NCBI GenBank assembly: GCA_021803205.1
Contig: JAJZMB010000156.1
Span: 1 to 33,667 of the forward strand
Source: Bacillota bacterium
GTDB taxonomy: Bacteria > Bacillota > Sulfobacillia > RBS10-35 > JAJYVN01
Reading direction: 5' to 3'
Length of the DNA stretch: 33,667 nucleotides
Shown here: piece by piece, positions 24,011 to 32,569 of the stretch
Layout: the number at the start of each line of letters is the position of its first letter
Numbering within the stretch: the stretch's first letter is position 1
The notes under the pieces: generated by a model
Databases searched by the model: none
What the model saw: the letters and a program-made list of their open reading frames with translations, nothing else
What the model was told of the DNA's origin: nothing
Program-made: the position numbers and the translations under genes

Positions 24011-25003
24011 GTGGAATCCCGGCCGCTTGGGGCGCTCGATGCGGTTTTGGGTGCCGTGGCGCGGCGCCGTCGGCTGGAGGGGATTCTGCGCCAGACTCTG
24101 GAGCAGCGCGGGTACCTGGAGGTCGCCGTCCCCCTTCTGCAACCGACGGACGGCGGGGCGGACTGGGCGGCGGCCTATCGGGTGCTGGATCAGGACGGCC
24201 GCGTCATGGACCTCCGCCCGGACGTCACCGGCCCGGTGGCGCGTCTGTGCGCGGCGGGCGATGCGCACGGCCCGCGCCCGCGCCGACTGTACTATCAGGC
24301 GACGATCTTCCGGCGCATCCCCGGGGAGGGGCCAAGGGAGATCGCCCAGGCAGGGGCGGAACGTATCGGCGGCGCGGGTGGGGCGGATGGCCGGATCACC
24401 GGCGACGCGGAGGTGCTGCAGCTTGTCGCGGAATGCCTCCGTCGTGCCGGAGCGGAGCGCCACCTGCTCGCCGTCGGCAATGCCGCATACGTACGTGAAC
24501 GCCTGGCGTCTGCAGGGATGGACGCGGCGGCGGCGGAGGAGGCGCTCCGCGCCCGCGACTTTGTGGGTCTAGCGGCGACGGACTCCGGCGGCGCGGGAAT
24601 CGCGGCGGAGTTCAGCTGGCGCGGAGATATTGCCGCGGCGCTGGACGGCGGCATTCGGGGCGACGGGCCCGCCGCGAACGAGTTTGCCGACCTGCTCCGG
24701 GCCATGACGGCGGCCGGGCTGGCGCAGGTGGTGTTGGTGGAACCGGGGCTGCTGCTGCCCGGATCCTATTACACCGGTACGGTCTTTGAGATTCTGGTGC
24801 CGGGTGTCCCGTGGCCTGTGGGGGATGGGGGCCGGTACGACCGCCTGCTGGAGCGGTGGGGGCACCCGGAGCAGGCGGTCGGCTTCGCCCTCGATTGCGA
24901 CCGCCTGCTCCGGGCGCTCGACGGAGAGGCTCCGGAGGAACGGACCCGCCACGCATGGGCGGCCGTGCGCGCCCCGGGCGGAGCAGGAGGGGGGCGGGCA
25001 TGA
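24011..25003 (+). CDS. hisZ: ATP phosphoribosyltransferase regulatory subunit
   Basis: The 330-residue protein is a paralogue of the histidyl-tRNA synthetase catalytic core. Motif 2-like LRPDVTGPVARLCAAG and RRLYYQATIFRRIPGEGPRE are present, and VGDGGRYDRLLERWG resembles the HisRS 'GGRYD' region. HisZ lacks tRNA charging activity and forms a hetero-octamer with short HisG, giving activity and histidine feedback. The GTG at 24011 follows AGGGGG by about 8 nt. The TGA overlaps the hisG ATG (ATGA). It is the first gene of the histidine operon. Confidence 0.92.
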   Translation: MESRPLGALDAVLGAVARRRRLEGILRQTLEQRGYLEVAVPLLQPTDGGADWAAAYRVLDQDGRVMDLRPDVTGPVARLCAAGDAHGPRPRRLYYQATIFRRIPGEGPREIAQAGAERIGGAGGADGRITGDAEVLQLVAECLRRAGAERHLLAVGNAAYVRERLASAGMDAAAAEEALRARDFVGLAATDSGGAGIAAEFSWRGDIAAALDGGIRGDGPAANEFADLLRAMTAAGLAQVVLVEPGLLLPGSYYTGTVFEILVPGVPWPVGDGGRYDRLLERWGHPEQAVGFALDCDRLLRALDGEAPEERTRHAWAAVRAPGGAGGGRA

Positions 25004-25662
25004 ACTCGACTGTCGCGTTAACCCTGGCCCTGCCCCGCGGTCGCCCGTGGGCGGCGCTCGAACCCGTGCTGCTGGCCGCCGAGGTGCCCGGCGTACAGGA
25101 GGCGGATCCCGAACGGCGGTTGGTCGCTACCGCCGCGGGCGTTCGCTTGATCTTCACCCGACCGGCGGATGTCGTGACCTATGTGCGCGAGGGTGTGGCC
25201 GATCTCGGCGTGACGGGCAAGGATGTGCTGCTGGAGGATGGCGCCGGGGTGGTGGAACTGCTCGATCTGCCGCTCGGTTCCTGGCGCATGTCCCTGGCGG
25301 TGCGCGCCGGAGACCTGCCGTGGTCCCGGCTCCTTGTGGAGAAAGGCGATGCGCTGCGGGTGGCCACCAGCTACCCCGTGACGGCGGCGGCGTTTTTCGC
25401 CGCACGTGGGCTGAATCCCCACGTGATCCGCCTCCGGGGCGCCGTCGAACTTGCCGCAGTGGTCGGCCTGGCCGACTGCATCATCGATATGGTGGAGACG
25501 GGTCGGACACTGCGCGAGCATGGTCTGGTCGAGGCGGAACTCGTCGGTCGGATCTCTCTCCGGCTGATCGCCAACCAGGCCAGTCACCGCTGGAAGGCCA
25601 CGGAGATCGGAGACCTGGTGCGACGCCTGTCCCAGGCGCTGCACCAGGTCCCGCCCAAATGA
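25000..25662 (+). CDS. hisG: ATP phosphoribosyltransferase, short catalytic subunit
   Basis: The 220-residue protein is the short HisG form, lacking the C-terminal regulatory domain of long HisG, and so it needs HisZ, encoded just upstream. It catalyses the first step, ATP plus PRPP to phosphoribosyl-ATP. ALPRGRPW at the N-terminus, ADLGVTGKDVLLED and the PRPP-binding segment ADCIIDMVETGRTLREHGL are diagnostic. The ATG at 25000 overlaps the hisZ stop and has GGAGGGGGG upstream. The end overlaps a possible ATG of the next gene. Confidence 0.95.
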   Translation: MNSTVALTLALPRGRPWAALEPVLLAAEVPGVQEADPERRLVATAAGVRLIFTRPADVVTYVREGVADLGVTGKDVLLEDGAGVVELLDLPLGSWRMSLAVRAGDLPWSRLLVEKGDALRVATSYPVTAAAFFAARGLNPHVIRLRGAVELAAVVGLADCIIDMVETGRTLREHGLVEAELVGRISLRLIANQASHRWKATEIGDLVRRLSQALHQVPPK

Positions 25663-25691
25663 ACGCGTGCGGCGGCGGAGGGGGAGAGGTC

Positions 25692-28121
25692 GTGGGGCCA
25701 TCGGTAAGCGCATTCTGGCGTCCGTGCGCCCCTGAGGATTGGCGGGCACAGCGCGATCTTTGCGCGTCCGCCGCGGACGCATCTGCCGCGGGCCGGGCCT
25801 CCGAGATTCTGGCTGCGCTCCGCTCCGGTGGTTCCGATGCCCTGCTCCGGCTGGAGGGTGCCCTCCGCAGGGACCCGGCGCTGCCCGTCCGCTGCGCCCT
25901 GCTCAGTCCCGCGCTGCCCGCTGCGGATGTAGAGGTGCCGGCCGACGTGCTGCGCTCGGCGCCGGAACGCGTCCCGGCCGCCCTCGTTGTGGCCCTGCGC
26001 ACCGCGGCCGCTCGGCTGCTCGATTTTCTGGCCCCTGGCCTGCCCCGGGCCTACGCGCATCTGGATGCCGCCGGGAACCGCGCCGAGATGGCGGTCGTGC
26101 CCCTGGAGCGCGCGGGGATCTACGTCCCGGGGGGCCGGGCCCCCTATGTGTCCTCCGTGCTCATGGGTGCCATCCCGGCACGGGTCGCCGGAGTCGGTGA
26201 GGTGGTGCTGTGCACCCCCGCCACGGCGGACGGCGGGGCCGACGCAGGTATCCTGGCGGCCGCGGCGGTAGCGGGTGTGGACCGGGTCTTTCTGCTCTCG
26301 GCGGTTCAGGCGGTGGCTGCGATGGCGTATGGGCTCGATCCCGTGCCGGCCTGCGACAAGGTGGTCGGACCCGGCAACGCCTACGTCGTGGCGGCCAAGC
26401 GCCTGATCTTCGGTGACGTGGGGGTCGACGGGCTCCCCGGACCGTCTGAGATCGTGGTCGTCGCCTCCGAGGGCGCGGACCCGGTCTGGGTCGCGGCGGA
26501 CCTGCTCGCGCAGGCAGAGCACGGACCCGACGCGCTCAGCCTGCTCGTCACCCCGGACGCCGATCTGGCCGCGGCCGTGGGGCGGGAGGCCGCCGCCCAG
26601 GTCGCGCGCCTACCCGCGCGGCGTCGGCTCGACACGCTGGAGGCGCTGGCGCATAGCGGCGGGCCTGTGCTTGTGCCCGATTTGGCCTCGGCTCTGTCCT
26701 TCGCGGAGCGGCTCTGCCCCGAACACCTTTCCCTGCAGGGTGCGGCCGCCGAAGCCCTGGCCCCCCACGTGCGGAGGGCGGGTGCCGTCTTCGTGGGCGC
26801 CTGGTCTCCCGTGGCTGCCGGCGATTACGCCGCCGGAACCGACCATGTGCTGCCGACATCCGGTGCGGCGCGATTCGCTTCCGCGCTCTCGGCCGCCGAT
26901 TTTGTCCGGCGGGTGCAGGTGTTCACCGGTGTTCCCGGGGGCGTCGGCCTGTGGGCGGGACCGGCCCAGGTCCTGGCGGAGGCGGAGGGCTTTGCGGCGC
27001 ACAGCGCCTCGCTGGCCCTGCGGCGGCTCGCGGCGCCCCCGGCGGAGACCGCTCCGGCGGTAGCCGCGCCTTACGTGCCTCCCGTCCCGGCGGGGGCCGT
27101 GCGGCTCGACCTGAACGAAAACCCGTTTCCCTGGTCCGAGCAACTGTGGACGGATGTTTTGCGGCGCCTGCGCGGGGCGGAACCAACACGCTACCCGCGC
27201 GATACGGACAGCCTCCAGGCGGCCCTGGCACGCTACGCCGGCGTGCCGGCCGACTGGTGCCTGCCAGGCAACGGCTCGGACGAACTGCTCCTGGCGGTGG
27301 CGGCGGCGTGGGGGCGGCGCGTGGCCCGCGCTGTCCTGCCCACGCCCACGTTCGGTATGTACCGGCGACTCTCCGCAGCCTGCGGCGTCCCTGTCTGTCC
27401 CGTGTCCCTGGGGCCCCCCCCGGATTTCGCCCTGCCGGTGGAGGCGATGCTGCGGCAGTGCCGGGCGGGCGGCGAGACTCTGCTGTTCCTGTGCAGGCCG
27501 AACAACCCCACCGGGGGCCTCTGGTCCGCGGAGGACATACGGCCTCTGGTCGAAGCCCAGGGCGTGTGGACGGTGGTGGACGAGGCCTACAGCGAGTTTT
27601 CGGGTGAGGCGCTCACGGAGTGGTTGGAGCGGTATCCCCGCCTCTGTCTCCTGCGCACCATGAGCAAGGCCTTCGCCCTGGCCGGACTGCGCGTCGGCTA
27701 TGCCCTCGGCAGGCCCGACGCGCTGCGGGAACTGCGCCAGGCGGTGCAGCCGTGGGCGATCAGCGCCTTCTCCTGCGCCGCCGCCCTGGCGGCCCTTGAG
27801 GACCGTCCCCGGATGGAAGGAGCGGTGGCCAGCCTCATCTGCGAGCGCCGGAGACTCCAGGGTGAACTCGCCAACATCCCCGGGATCCGGCCGTATCCCA
27901 GCCATGCGAACTATATCCTGTTCGGGGTCGATGCGCCGGTGGCCGGTTGGGACGCATTCGACCTGTTCGACCGGCTCTATGCCCGGGGCGTGGTCCTGCG
28001 GCGCTGGAGCGACGAACCCGCGCTCCGGCACTGCCTGCGGGTCAGCGTCGGCCGGCCGGAGGAGAACGATCGGTTCCTGTCCCTGCTCCGAACCCTGATC
28101 GCCGATGCCGCCAGAACCTGA
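25692..28121 (+). CDS. hisDC: Fused histidinol dehydrogenase - histidinol-phosphate aminotransferase (HisD::HisC)
   Basis: A single uninterrupted frame encodes 809 residues. The N-terminal part (to about 440) is HisD, which oxidises histidinol to histidine with NAD. It has KVVGPGNAYVVAAKRL, PGPSEIVVVA, zinc ligands Q and H in AQAEHGPDA, catalytic CPEHL, Asp in GDYAAGTDHVLPT and His in EGFAAHSASL. A Pro/Ala-rich linker (PPAETAPAVAAPYVPPVPAG, about 445-467) leads to HisC, a PLP aminotransferase. HisC has RLDLNENPFPW, CRPNNPTGG, VVDEAYSEF, and SKAFALAGLRVG with the PLP lysine at about residue 659; RVSVGRPEEN lies near the end. Both active sites look intact. GTG 25692 is chosen for its GGAGGGGGAG; ATG 25659, overlapping the hisG stop, is the alternative. 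hisD and hisC are usually separate adjacent genes. Confidence 0.93.
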   Translation: MGPSVSAFWRPCAPEDWRAQRDLCASAADASAAGRASEILAALRSGGSDALLRLEGALRRDPALPVRCALLSPALPAADVEVPADVLRSAPERVPAALVVALRTAAARLLDFLAPGLPRAYAHLDAAGNRAEMAVVPLERAGIYVPGGRAPYVSSVLMGAIPARVAGVGEVVLCTPATADGGADAGILAAAAVAGVDRVFLLSAVQAVAAMAYGLDPVPACDKVVGPGNAYVVAAKRLIFGDVGVDGLPGPSEIVVVASEGADPVWVAADLLAQAEHGPDALSLLVTPDADLAAAVGREAAAQVARLPARRRLDTLEALAHSGGPVLVPDLASALSFAERLCPEHLSLQGAAAEALAPHVRRAGAVFVGAWSPVAAGDYAAGTDHVLPTSGAARFASALSAADFVRRVQVFTGVPGGVGLWAGPAQVLAEAEGFAAHSASLALRRLAAPPAETAPAVAAPYVPPVPAGAVRLDLNENPFPWSEQLWTDVLRRLRGAEPTRYPRDTDSLQAALARYAGVPADWCLPGNGSDELLLAVAAAWGRRVARAVLPTPTFGMYRRLSAACGVPVCPVSLGPPPDFALPVEAMLRQCRAGGETLLFLCRPNNPTGGLWSAEDIRPLVEAQGVWTVVDEAYSEFSGEALTEWLERYPRLCLLRTMSKAFALAGLRVGYALGRPDALRELRQAVQPWAISAFSCAAALAALEDRPRMEGAVASLICERRRLQGELANIPGIRPYPSHANYILFGVDAPVAGWDAFDLFDRLYARGVVLRRWSDEPALRHCLRVSVGRPEENDRFLSLLRTLIADAART

Positions 28122-28403
28122 CGGGCCGGGGCGGCGCTCGGCCCCGACGCCCGCGGCGCGCACACAGGGCGTCGGGGATAGTCCCGGCCAGAAACCCTCC
28201 CCGTCCTCATTCCTGCGGGCGCTCCTCGCGGGCTGTGTGAGGGAGTCCCGGCGGGTGGAGTCGCCGGCGGCGGCGAAAGGGCCGGGGCGTGTGGCGGCGG
28301 ACGTAGCGTGGGCGCGATCGCACCAGGCACGGGGGGCTCCGCCGGTGGTGGCCTCCACTCCGGAACGGACCTCCAACGATGGCCCGCACGGGGGAATGCG
28401 GAG
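28122..28403 (+). promoter_or_regulatory. Intercistronic region with strong hairpins between hisDC and hisB
   Basis: This 282-base gap is much longer than any other in the operon, where genes overlap or nearly touch. CCCCGACGCCC (28142-28152) pairs perfectly with GGGCGTCGGGG (28167-28177). The upstream CCGGGGC can instead pair with GGCCCCG, using part of the same arm, so two structures exclude each other. No U-tract follows. It could be a processing, attenuation or internal control site. No gene is seen in it. Confidence 0.45.
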
Positions 28404-29000
28404 ATGGCGGCGGCGCGGCAGGCCGGAGTGCAGCGGCAGACGCGCGAAACGGACGTCCAGGTGGTCCTGCGCCTGGACGGGCATGGCGCGTGCAGTTCGG
28501 ACACCGGTGTAGGTTTTTTCGACCACATGCTCGCGGCCTTTTCGCGCACCGCGCTCTGCGATCTGGAGGTGCGCTGCCGCGGGGACCTGCACGTGGAGCC
28601 CCACCACTCGATCGAGGACGTGGGGATCGTACTGGGGCAGGCGATCCGGGAGGCGTTGGGTGATCGTGCCGGGGTGCGGCGCTATGGGTCCGCCCTGCTG
28701 CCGATGGATGACGCCCTGGTCCGCGTGGCGCTCGACCTGTCGGGTCGCCCTTACCTGCTGTTTTGCGTGGACTTGCCGCTGCAGGTATTGGGCGGGTTCA
28801 GCACCGACCTGGCGCAGGAGTTCTGGCGTGCTGTCACCGCCAACGCGGGCTGGACGCTGCATGTGGATCTGCTGCGGAGTGCCAGCGCCCACCACGCGCT
28901 GGAGGCGGTGTGGAAGGCCTGTGGCCTCGCCCTGCGCGCGGCCGTAGAGATCGAGCCGCGCATCACGGGTCCGCTCTCGACCAAGGGAGTCCTGGGCTGA
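28404..29000 (+). CDS. hisB: Imidazoleglycerol-phosphate dehydratase
   Basis: The 198-residue protein is the monofunctional HisB. It has RQTRETDVQVVLRLDG at the start, the metal-binding GFFDHMLAAF and HHSIEDVGIVLGQAI, and the later second half DLLRSASAHHALEAVWKA with matching His residues, forming the di-manganese site. It dehydrates imidazoleglycerol phosphate to imidazole acetol phosphate. The ATG at 28404 fits family N-termini although its ribosome site (GCGGAG) is short; an in-frame GTG at 28308 would add 32 unconserved residues. There is no fused phosphatase domain, so histidinol-phosphate phosphatase must come from elsewhere. Confidence 0.94.
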   Translation: MAAARQAGVQRQTRETDVQVVLRLDGHGACSSDTGVGFFDHMLAAFSRTALCDLEVRCRGDLHVEPHHSIEDVGIVLGQAIREALGDRAGVRRYGSALLPMDDALVRVALDLSGRPYLLFCVDLPLQVLGGFSTDLAQEFWRAVTANAGWTLHVDLLRSASAHHALEAVWKACGLALRAAVEIEPRITGPLSTKGVLG

Positions 29001-29026
29001 GGGACGCAGACGGGGGGATCGCGCCG

Positions 29027-29647
29027 ATGATCGCCATCGTCGACTACGATGCGGGCAACCTGCACAGCGTCGCCAAGGCGGCGGAGCGGGCCGGGCTGCC
29101 GGCTGTCGTGACCGACCGGCCCGGGGACATCGATGCGGCGGAGGGGGTCATCCTGCCAGGTGTGGGCGCCTTCGCCGATTGCATGGACCGCCTGCGCCGG
29201 CGCGCACTGGTGGAGCCGCTCCAGGCATACCTGGCGGCGGACCGGCCCTTCCTGGGCATCTGCCTCGGGCTGCAGGTCCTCTTTGAATGGGGAGAGGAGG
29301 GGCCCGGCGCCGCCGGACTCGGGTTCTTCCCGGGGCGCGTACGCCGCATTCGGGCGCCGGGGCGCAAGATCCCGCACATGGGCTGGAACAGCCTGCGCCT
29401 GCGGCGGTCCGATCCTCTTTTCGCGGGGATCCCCGAAGGTGATTATTTCTATTTTGTCCACAGCTTCCACGTCATCCCGTCGTTGACGGACGATCTGGTG
29501 GCCGACGTGGAGTATGGAGAGACGGTTACGGCGGCGGTGGGGCGGGGCCGGGTGCACGCCGTGCAGTTCCATCCCGAGAAGTCGAGCGCCTCCGGTCTGC
29601 GCCTGCTCGGCAATTTCGGCCGGCTGGTGCGGGAGGGAACGTGTTGA
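29027..29647 (+). CDS. hisH: Imidazole glycerol phosphate synthase, glutamine amidotransferase subunit
   Basis: The 206-residue protein has a class I glutamine amidotransferase fold: IVDYDAGNLHSV at the N-terminus, the catalytic Cys in GICLGLQVLFEWGEE, and the His and Glu of the triad in VQFHPEKSS. It supplies ammonia to HisF through the HisHF complex. The ATG has GGGGGG about 9 nt upstream. The stop overlaps the hisA start region. Confidence 0.95.
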   Translation: MIAIVDYDAGNLHSVAKAAERAGLPAVVTDRPGDIDAAEGVILPGVGAFADCMDRLRRRALVEPLQAYLAADRPFLGICLGLQVLFEWGEEGPGAAGLGFFPGRVRRIRAPGRKIPHMGWNSLRLRRSDPLFAGIPEGDYFYFVHSFHVIPSLTDDLVADVEYGETVTAAVGRGRVHAVQFHPEKSSASGLRLLGNFGRLVREGTC

Positions 29648-30414
29648 GCGAATTCGTGGTCTATCCGGCGATCGACCTGCGCGGCGGGGAATGCGTGCGG
29701 CTGATCCAGGGCGATCCGGACCGGCAGGAGGTGGTGGCGGCAGACCCGGTGGCCACGGCCTGCCGTTGGGTGGCGGAAGGGGCTGCAGCCCTGCACGTGG
29801 TCGACTTGGACGGCGCCTTCGGCGGGCGTCCGGTGCAGCTTCCGCTCCTGGAGCGCATCGCGCGGGCCGTGCCGGCGCCGGTGCGCTTCGGCGGCGGGCT
29901 GCGCTCGGAGGCCGATGTCGCGGCCGCCCTTGAGGCCGGGGCCTCTTCTGTGGTTATCGGCACGGCTGCGCTGCAGGAGGGATTCTTCCGCGGCCTGATC
30001 GCCCGCTGGGGACCGAAGCGGATCATTGCCGGGGTGGACGCCCGGGGAGACGAGGTCGCGATCGCGGGCTGGCGCCAGGGCAGCGGCGTACAGGTGCAGG
30101 AGGCGGTACGGCGCCTGGTGGCATGCGGTGCGACGCACATGGTCTTCACCCAGGTGCGGCGGGACGGCATGCTGGCCGGCCCGGATCTCGACGGGGTCCG
30201 GCGCGTGGCGGCCGCGGGCTTGGCGGTGGTCGCCTCCGGAGGGGTGACGACGGAGGCGGACGTGACCGCCCTGGCCGCACTGGCCGGGTCCGGAGTGTGC
30301 GGCGCGATCCTCGGCCGTGCGCTCTACGCCGGTCGCATCACGCTGCCGGCGGCGATCAGGGCGGCGCGTTCGGCGGTGGGCGGCACGTCGCGCCCGGCCC
30401 CCACCTCGTCCTGA
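29641..30414 (+). CDS. hisA: Phosphoribosylformimino-AICAR phosphate isomerase
   Basis: The 257-residue TIM-barrel protein begins [18 protein letters not shown] with the catalytic Asp. It has phosphate-binding [11 protein letters not shown], and the second catalytic Asp lies in [13 protein letters not shown]. It converts ProFAR to PRFAR. The start is GTG 29641 or TTG 29644; the latter overlaps the hisH stop as TTGA and is better spaced from GGGAGGG, so both are possible. The C-terminal tail is short and Pro/Ser-rich. Confidence 0.94.
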   Translation: MLSEFVVYPAIDLRGGECVRLIQGDPDRQEVVAADPVATACRWVAEGAAALHVVDLDGAFGGRPVQLPLLERIARAVPAPVRFGGGLRSEADVAAALEAGASSVVIGTAALQEGFFRGLIARWGPKRIIAGVDARGDEVAIAGWRQGSGVQVQEAVRRLVACGATHMVFTQVRRDGMLAGPDLDGVRRVAAAGLAVVASGGVTTEADVTALAALAGSGVCGAILGRALYAGRITLPAAIRAARSAVGGTSRPAPTSS

Positions 30415-30458
30415 TCCCTGCCCCAGGGGCAGAACCGTCGCAGCCGGAGGTGGCACCG

Positions 30459-31250
30459 ATGCTGGCGCGCCGCATCATACCCTGCCTGGACATCGACGCC
30501 GGACGTGTCGTCAAGAGCATTAAGTTTGTGGATACGCGTGATATCGGCGATCCGGTCGAGCTCTGCCGGCGTTACGATGCCGAGGGTGCCGACGAGGTGG
30601 TCTTCTACGACATCTCCGCCTCGGCGGAGGGAAGGCGGACAACGCTGGAGACCGTCTCGGCCACGGCCGCGTGCGCTTTCATCCCGCTCACGGTCGGGGG
30701 TGGCGTGGACTCGGTCGAGCAGATGCGGCGCCTGCTGCGCGCCGGGGCGGACAAGGTGTCGGTCAACAGCGCCGCGGTGGCTGACCCTGGACTCATCGCG
30801 CGTGGCGCGGACAAGTTTGGCAGCCAGTGCATTGTGCTGTCCATCGACGCTCGCCGGGCGCCCGGGCCCGTGCCGCACTGGGAGGTTGTGACGCACGGGG
30901 GCCGCCGGCCGACGGGGCGCGATGCGGTGGAGTGGGCGATGGAGGGCGAACGCCTCGGGGCGGGTGAAGTGGTCCTCAACTCGATCGACGGGGACGGGAC
31001 CCGCGAGGGTTACGACATCCCCCTGTGCCGGACGGTCGCCTCATGTGTGGGTGTTCCCGTGGTCGCGTCCGGAGGTGCCGGGAGCCCGGAGCATTTCCGG
31101 CTGGTGCTGACCGCGGGTATGGCCGACGCGGCGCTCGCCGCGTCCATCTTTCATCGCGGCGTCCTGAGCGTCGCCGAGCTGAAGGCCTACCTGGCCGGAA
31201 CCGGCGTGCCGGTGCGGCCTGTGGCCGGCGGGGGAGGGGGGGGACGTTGA
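30459..31250 (+). CDS. hisF: Imidazole glycerol phosphate synthase, cyclase subunit
   Basis: The 263-residue TIM-barrel protein has [18 protein letters not shown] with the catalytic Asp, [36 protein letters not shown] with the second catalytic Asp, and [13 protein letters not shown]. It cyclises PRFAR with ammonia from HisH to give imidazoleglycerol phosphate and AICAR. GGAGGTGG lies 6-8 nt before the ATG. A Gly-rich tail ends the protein, and its stop overlaps the hisIE TTG start. Confidence 0.96.
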   Translation: MLARRIIPCLDIDAGRVVKSIKFVDTRDIGDPVELCRRYDAEGADEVVFYDISASAEGRRTTLETVSATAACAFIPLTVGGGVDSVEQMRRLLRAGADKVSVNSAAVADPGLIARGADKFGSQCIVLSIDARRAPGPVPHWEVVTHGGRRPTGRDAVEWAMEGERLGAGEVVLNSIDGDGTREGYDIPLCRTVASCVGVPVVASGGAGSPEHFRLVLTAGMADAALAASIFHRGVLSVAELKAYLAGTGVPVRPVAGGGGGGR

Positions 31251-32035
31251 GTGGGTCGTCGCCGCCGGTCCGGACCGAGGTGTTCTGGGAAGACCTGCGC
31301 TACGGTCCGGACGGATTGGTGCCCGTGGTGGTGCAATCGGCGTTGGACGGTCGCGTGCTGATGCTGGCCTACGCGAACCGCGAAGCGGCGAGGCGCACCG
31401 CGTCGGAGCGGCGGGCGTGGTTTTGGTCCCGCAGCCGCGGGGAACTGTGGCGCAAGGGAGACACCTCGGGCAACGCGCTGGATGTCCTGGAGGTCCGCTG
31501 GGACTGCGACGGGGACGCTTTGCTCTACGTTGCCCGGCCGCATGGTCCGGCCTGCCATACCGGTGCGACAAGCTGCTTCCACCGCGGTGAGGAGCGGGCG
31601 CCGGCGGCGGAGGCGGTGCCACCCCAGTGCGACGGAGCGGAGGAGCCTGCCGGCACGCTGGGAACCGTGCTGGACGGATTGACTCGGGTGGTGGCGGCGC
31701 GTCGGCGCGAGATGCCCGCCGGGAGTTACGTCGCGGGCGTGTTGCGTGCCGGGCCGGCCCGTGCCCTGCAGAAGGTGGGGGAGGAGGCTGTCGAGGTCGC
31801 CATCGCCGGGATGGCCGCGGTCGCGGATGCCTCTGGCGGCGCCCGTGTGCGCGCGTCGCAATCGGCGGCGGTCGGTGAATTCGCGGACCTGTTCTTCCAC
31901 GGCCTGGTAGCCCTCGCCGTGCTGGGCATCCCCCCGGAGGCGGTTGCCGCCGAATTGGCGGCGCGGCATCGCCTCCGCCCAGCGCGAGGCCAGCCTCCGC
32001 ACTGGCAAGGCCTGGGCCAGGGTGGGGACTCATGA
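31247..32035 (+). CDS. hisIE: Bifunctional phosphoribosyl-AMP cyclohydrolase / phosphoribosyl-ATP pyrophosphatase
   Basis: The protein has 262 residues. The HisI half has [29 protein letters not shown], the metal-binding [11 protein letters not shown] and the zinc-ligand cysteine region [12 protein letters not shown]. After a Pro/Ala/Glu linker the HisE half has [32 protein letters not shown] and [14 protein letters not shown]. It performs steps two and three of the pathway. The TTG at 31247 overlaps the hisF stop (TTGA) with GGGGAGGGGG upstream. It is longer than the usual 200-220 residues because of the linker and a basic tail. It is the last histidine gene; no clear intrinsic terminator follows. 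Confidence 0.93.
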   Translation: MSGSSPPVRTEVFWEDLRYGPDGLVPVVVQSALDGRVLMLAYANREAARRTASERRAWFWSRSRGELWRKGDTSGNALDVLEVRWDCDGDALLYVARPHGPACHTGATSCFHRGEERAPAAEAVPPQCDGAEEPAGTLGTVLDGLTRVVAARRREMPAGSYVAGVLRAGPARALQKVGEEAVEVAIAGMAAVADASGGARVRASQSAAVGEFADLFFHGLVALAVLGIPPEAVAAELAARHRLRPARGQPPHWQGLGQGGDS

Positions 32036-32150
32036 AGCGGCGAACCGGGCCTGCCCGTCCATTCACGCCCTTTGGGGCCGCCTTTCCGACCGCTGAGCCG
32101 ATATTCCGGACCGTCGCAGTTGCCAATTGCCACCAGTGTGGAGGAGAGTG

Positions 32151-32216
32151 CTAGCAGGGTGCTGCAAGAGTCCGCTTGTGCAGCCTCCTAGCCCCTTGTC
32201 CCGCACCGGTTCCGGA
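32151..32216 (+). repeat. Structured intergenic repeat, copy E
   Basis: The head CTAGCAGGGTGCTGCAAGAG is followed by a hairpin in which GCTGC (32161-32165) pairs with GCAGC (32180-32184) and CAAG with CTTG. The box CCCCTTGTCCCGCACCGG is at 32192. It lies downstream of hisIE in the same orientation. The 115 bases between hisIE and this copy show nothing else. Confidence 0.68.
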
Positions 32217-32221
32217 GATGA

Positions 32222-32263
32222 CGGCCAGCGCTGGCAGCGCGCCCTGCAGCGGCCAGCGCTGGC
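32222..32263. repeat. Direct repeat of a palindromic 14-mer
   Basis: CGGCCAGCGCTGGC occurs at 32222-32235 and again at 32250-32263. Each contains the perfect palindrome GCCAGCGCTGGC, and the spacing is 28 bp start to start, close to three helical turns (about 2.7). This could be a paired protein-binding site or two small hairpins just after repeat copy E. The following 215 bases (32264-32478) hold no supported gene. Confidence 0.5.
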
Positions 32264-32478
32264 GCCTTCCGTCTCCGGGGAACTTGCGGCGATGGGCGCC
32301 CGCGCACAGGGCGCCTGTTGCCGTCTGTGCTCTTGCCGCAGTGGATGTTTTCCCGCCGGAAACGCTGAGGGAGGGGCGAGGTGTGGGGGGCGGGATTGGC
32401 GATCGCGTTTCGGCAAAGTTGGCGACAAATCCCTCGGCAGTTTCCAGCCCTGCGCATACTGAATCGCGCTCGGCATAG

Positions 32479-32521
32479 CCTAGGAGGACGCCGCAAAAGT
32501 CGGTGCACGCTTCCGGACCGG
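32479..32521 (+). repeat. Structured intergenic repeat, copy F (diverged, head only)
   Basis: CTAGGAGGACGCCGCAAAAG at 32480-32499 matches the head of copy A in most positions. The second hairpin arm is eroded, though TTCCGG/CCGGAA (about 32511-32522) forms a new small palindrome. It faces copy G across about 50-60 bp. Confidence 0.45.
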
Positions 32522-32569
32522 AAGCGAGGGCTCTCAGGGTCCGGGGGTCATGAAGGCAGGGGCCGTGCG

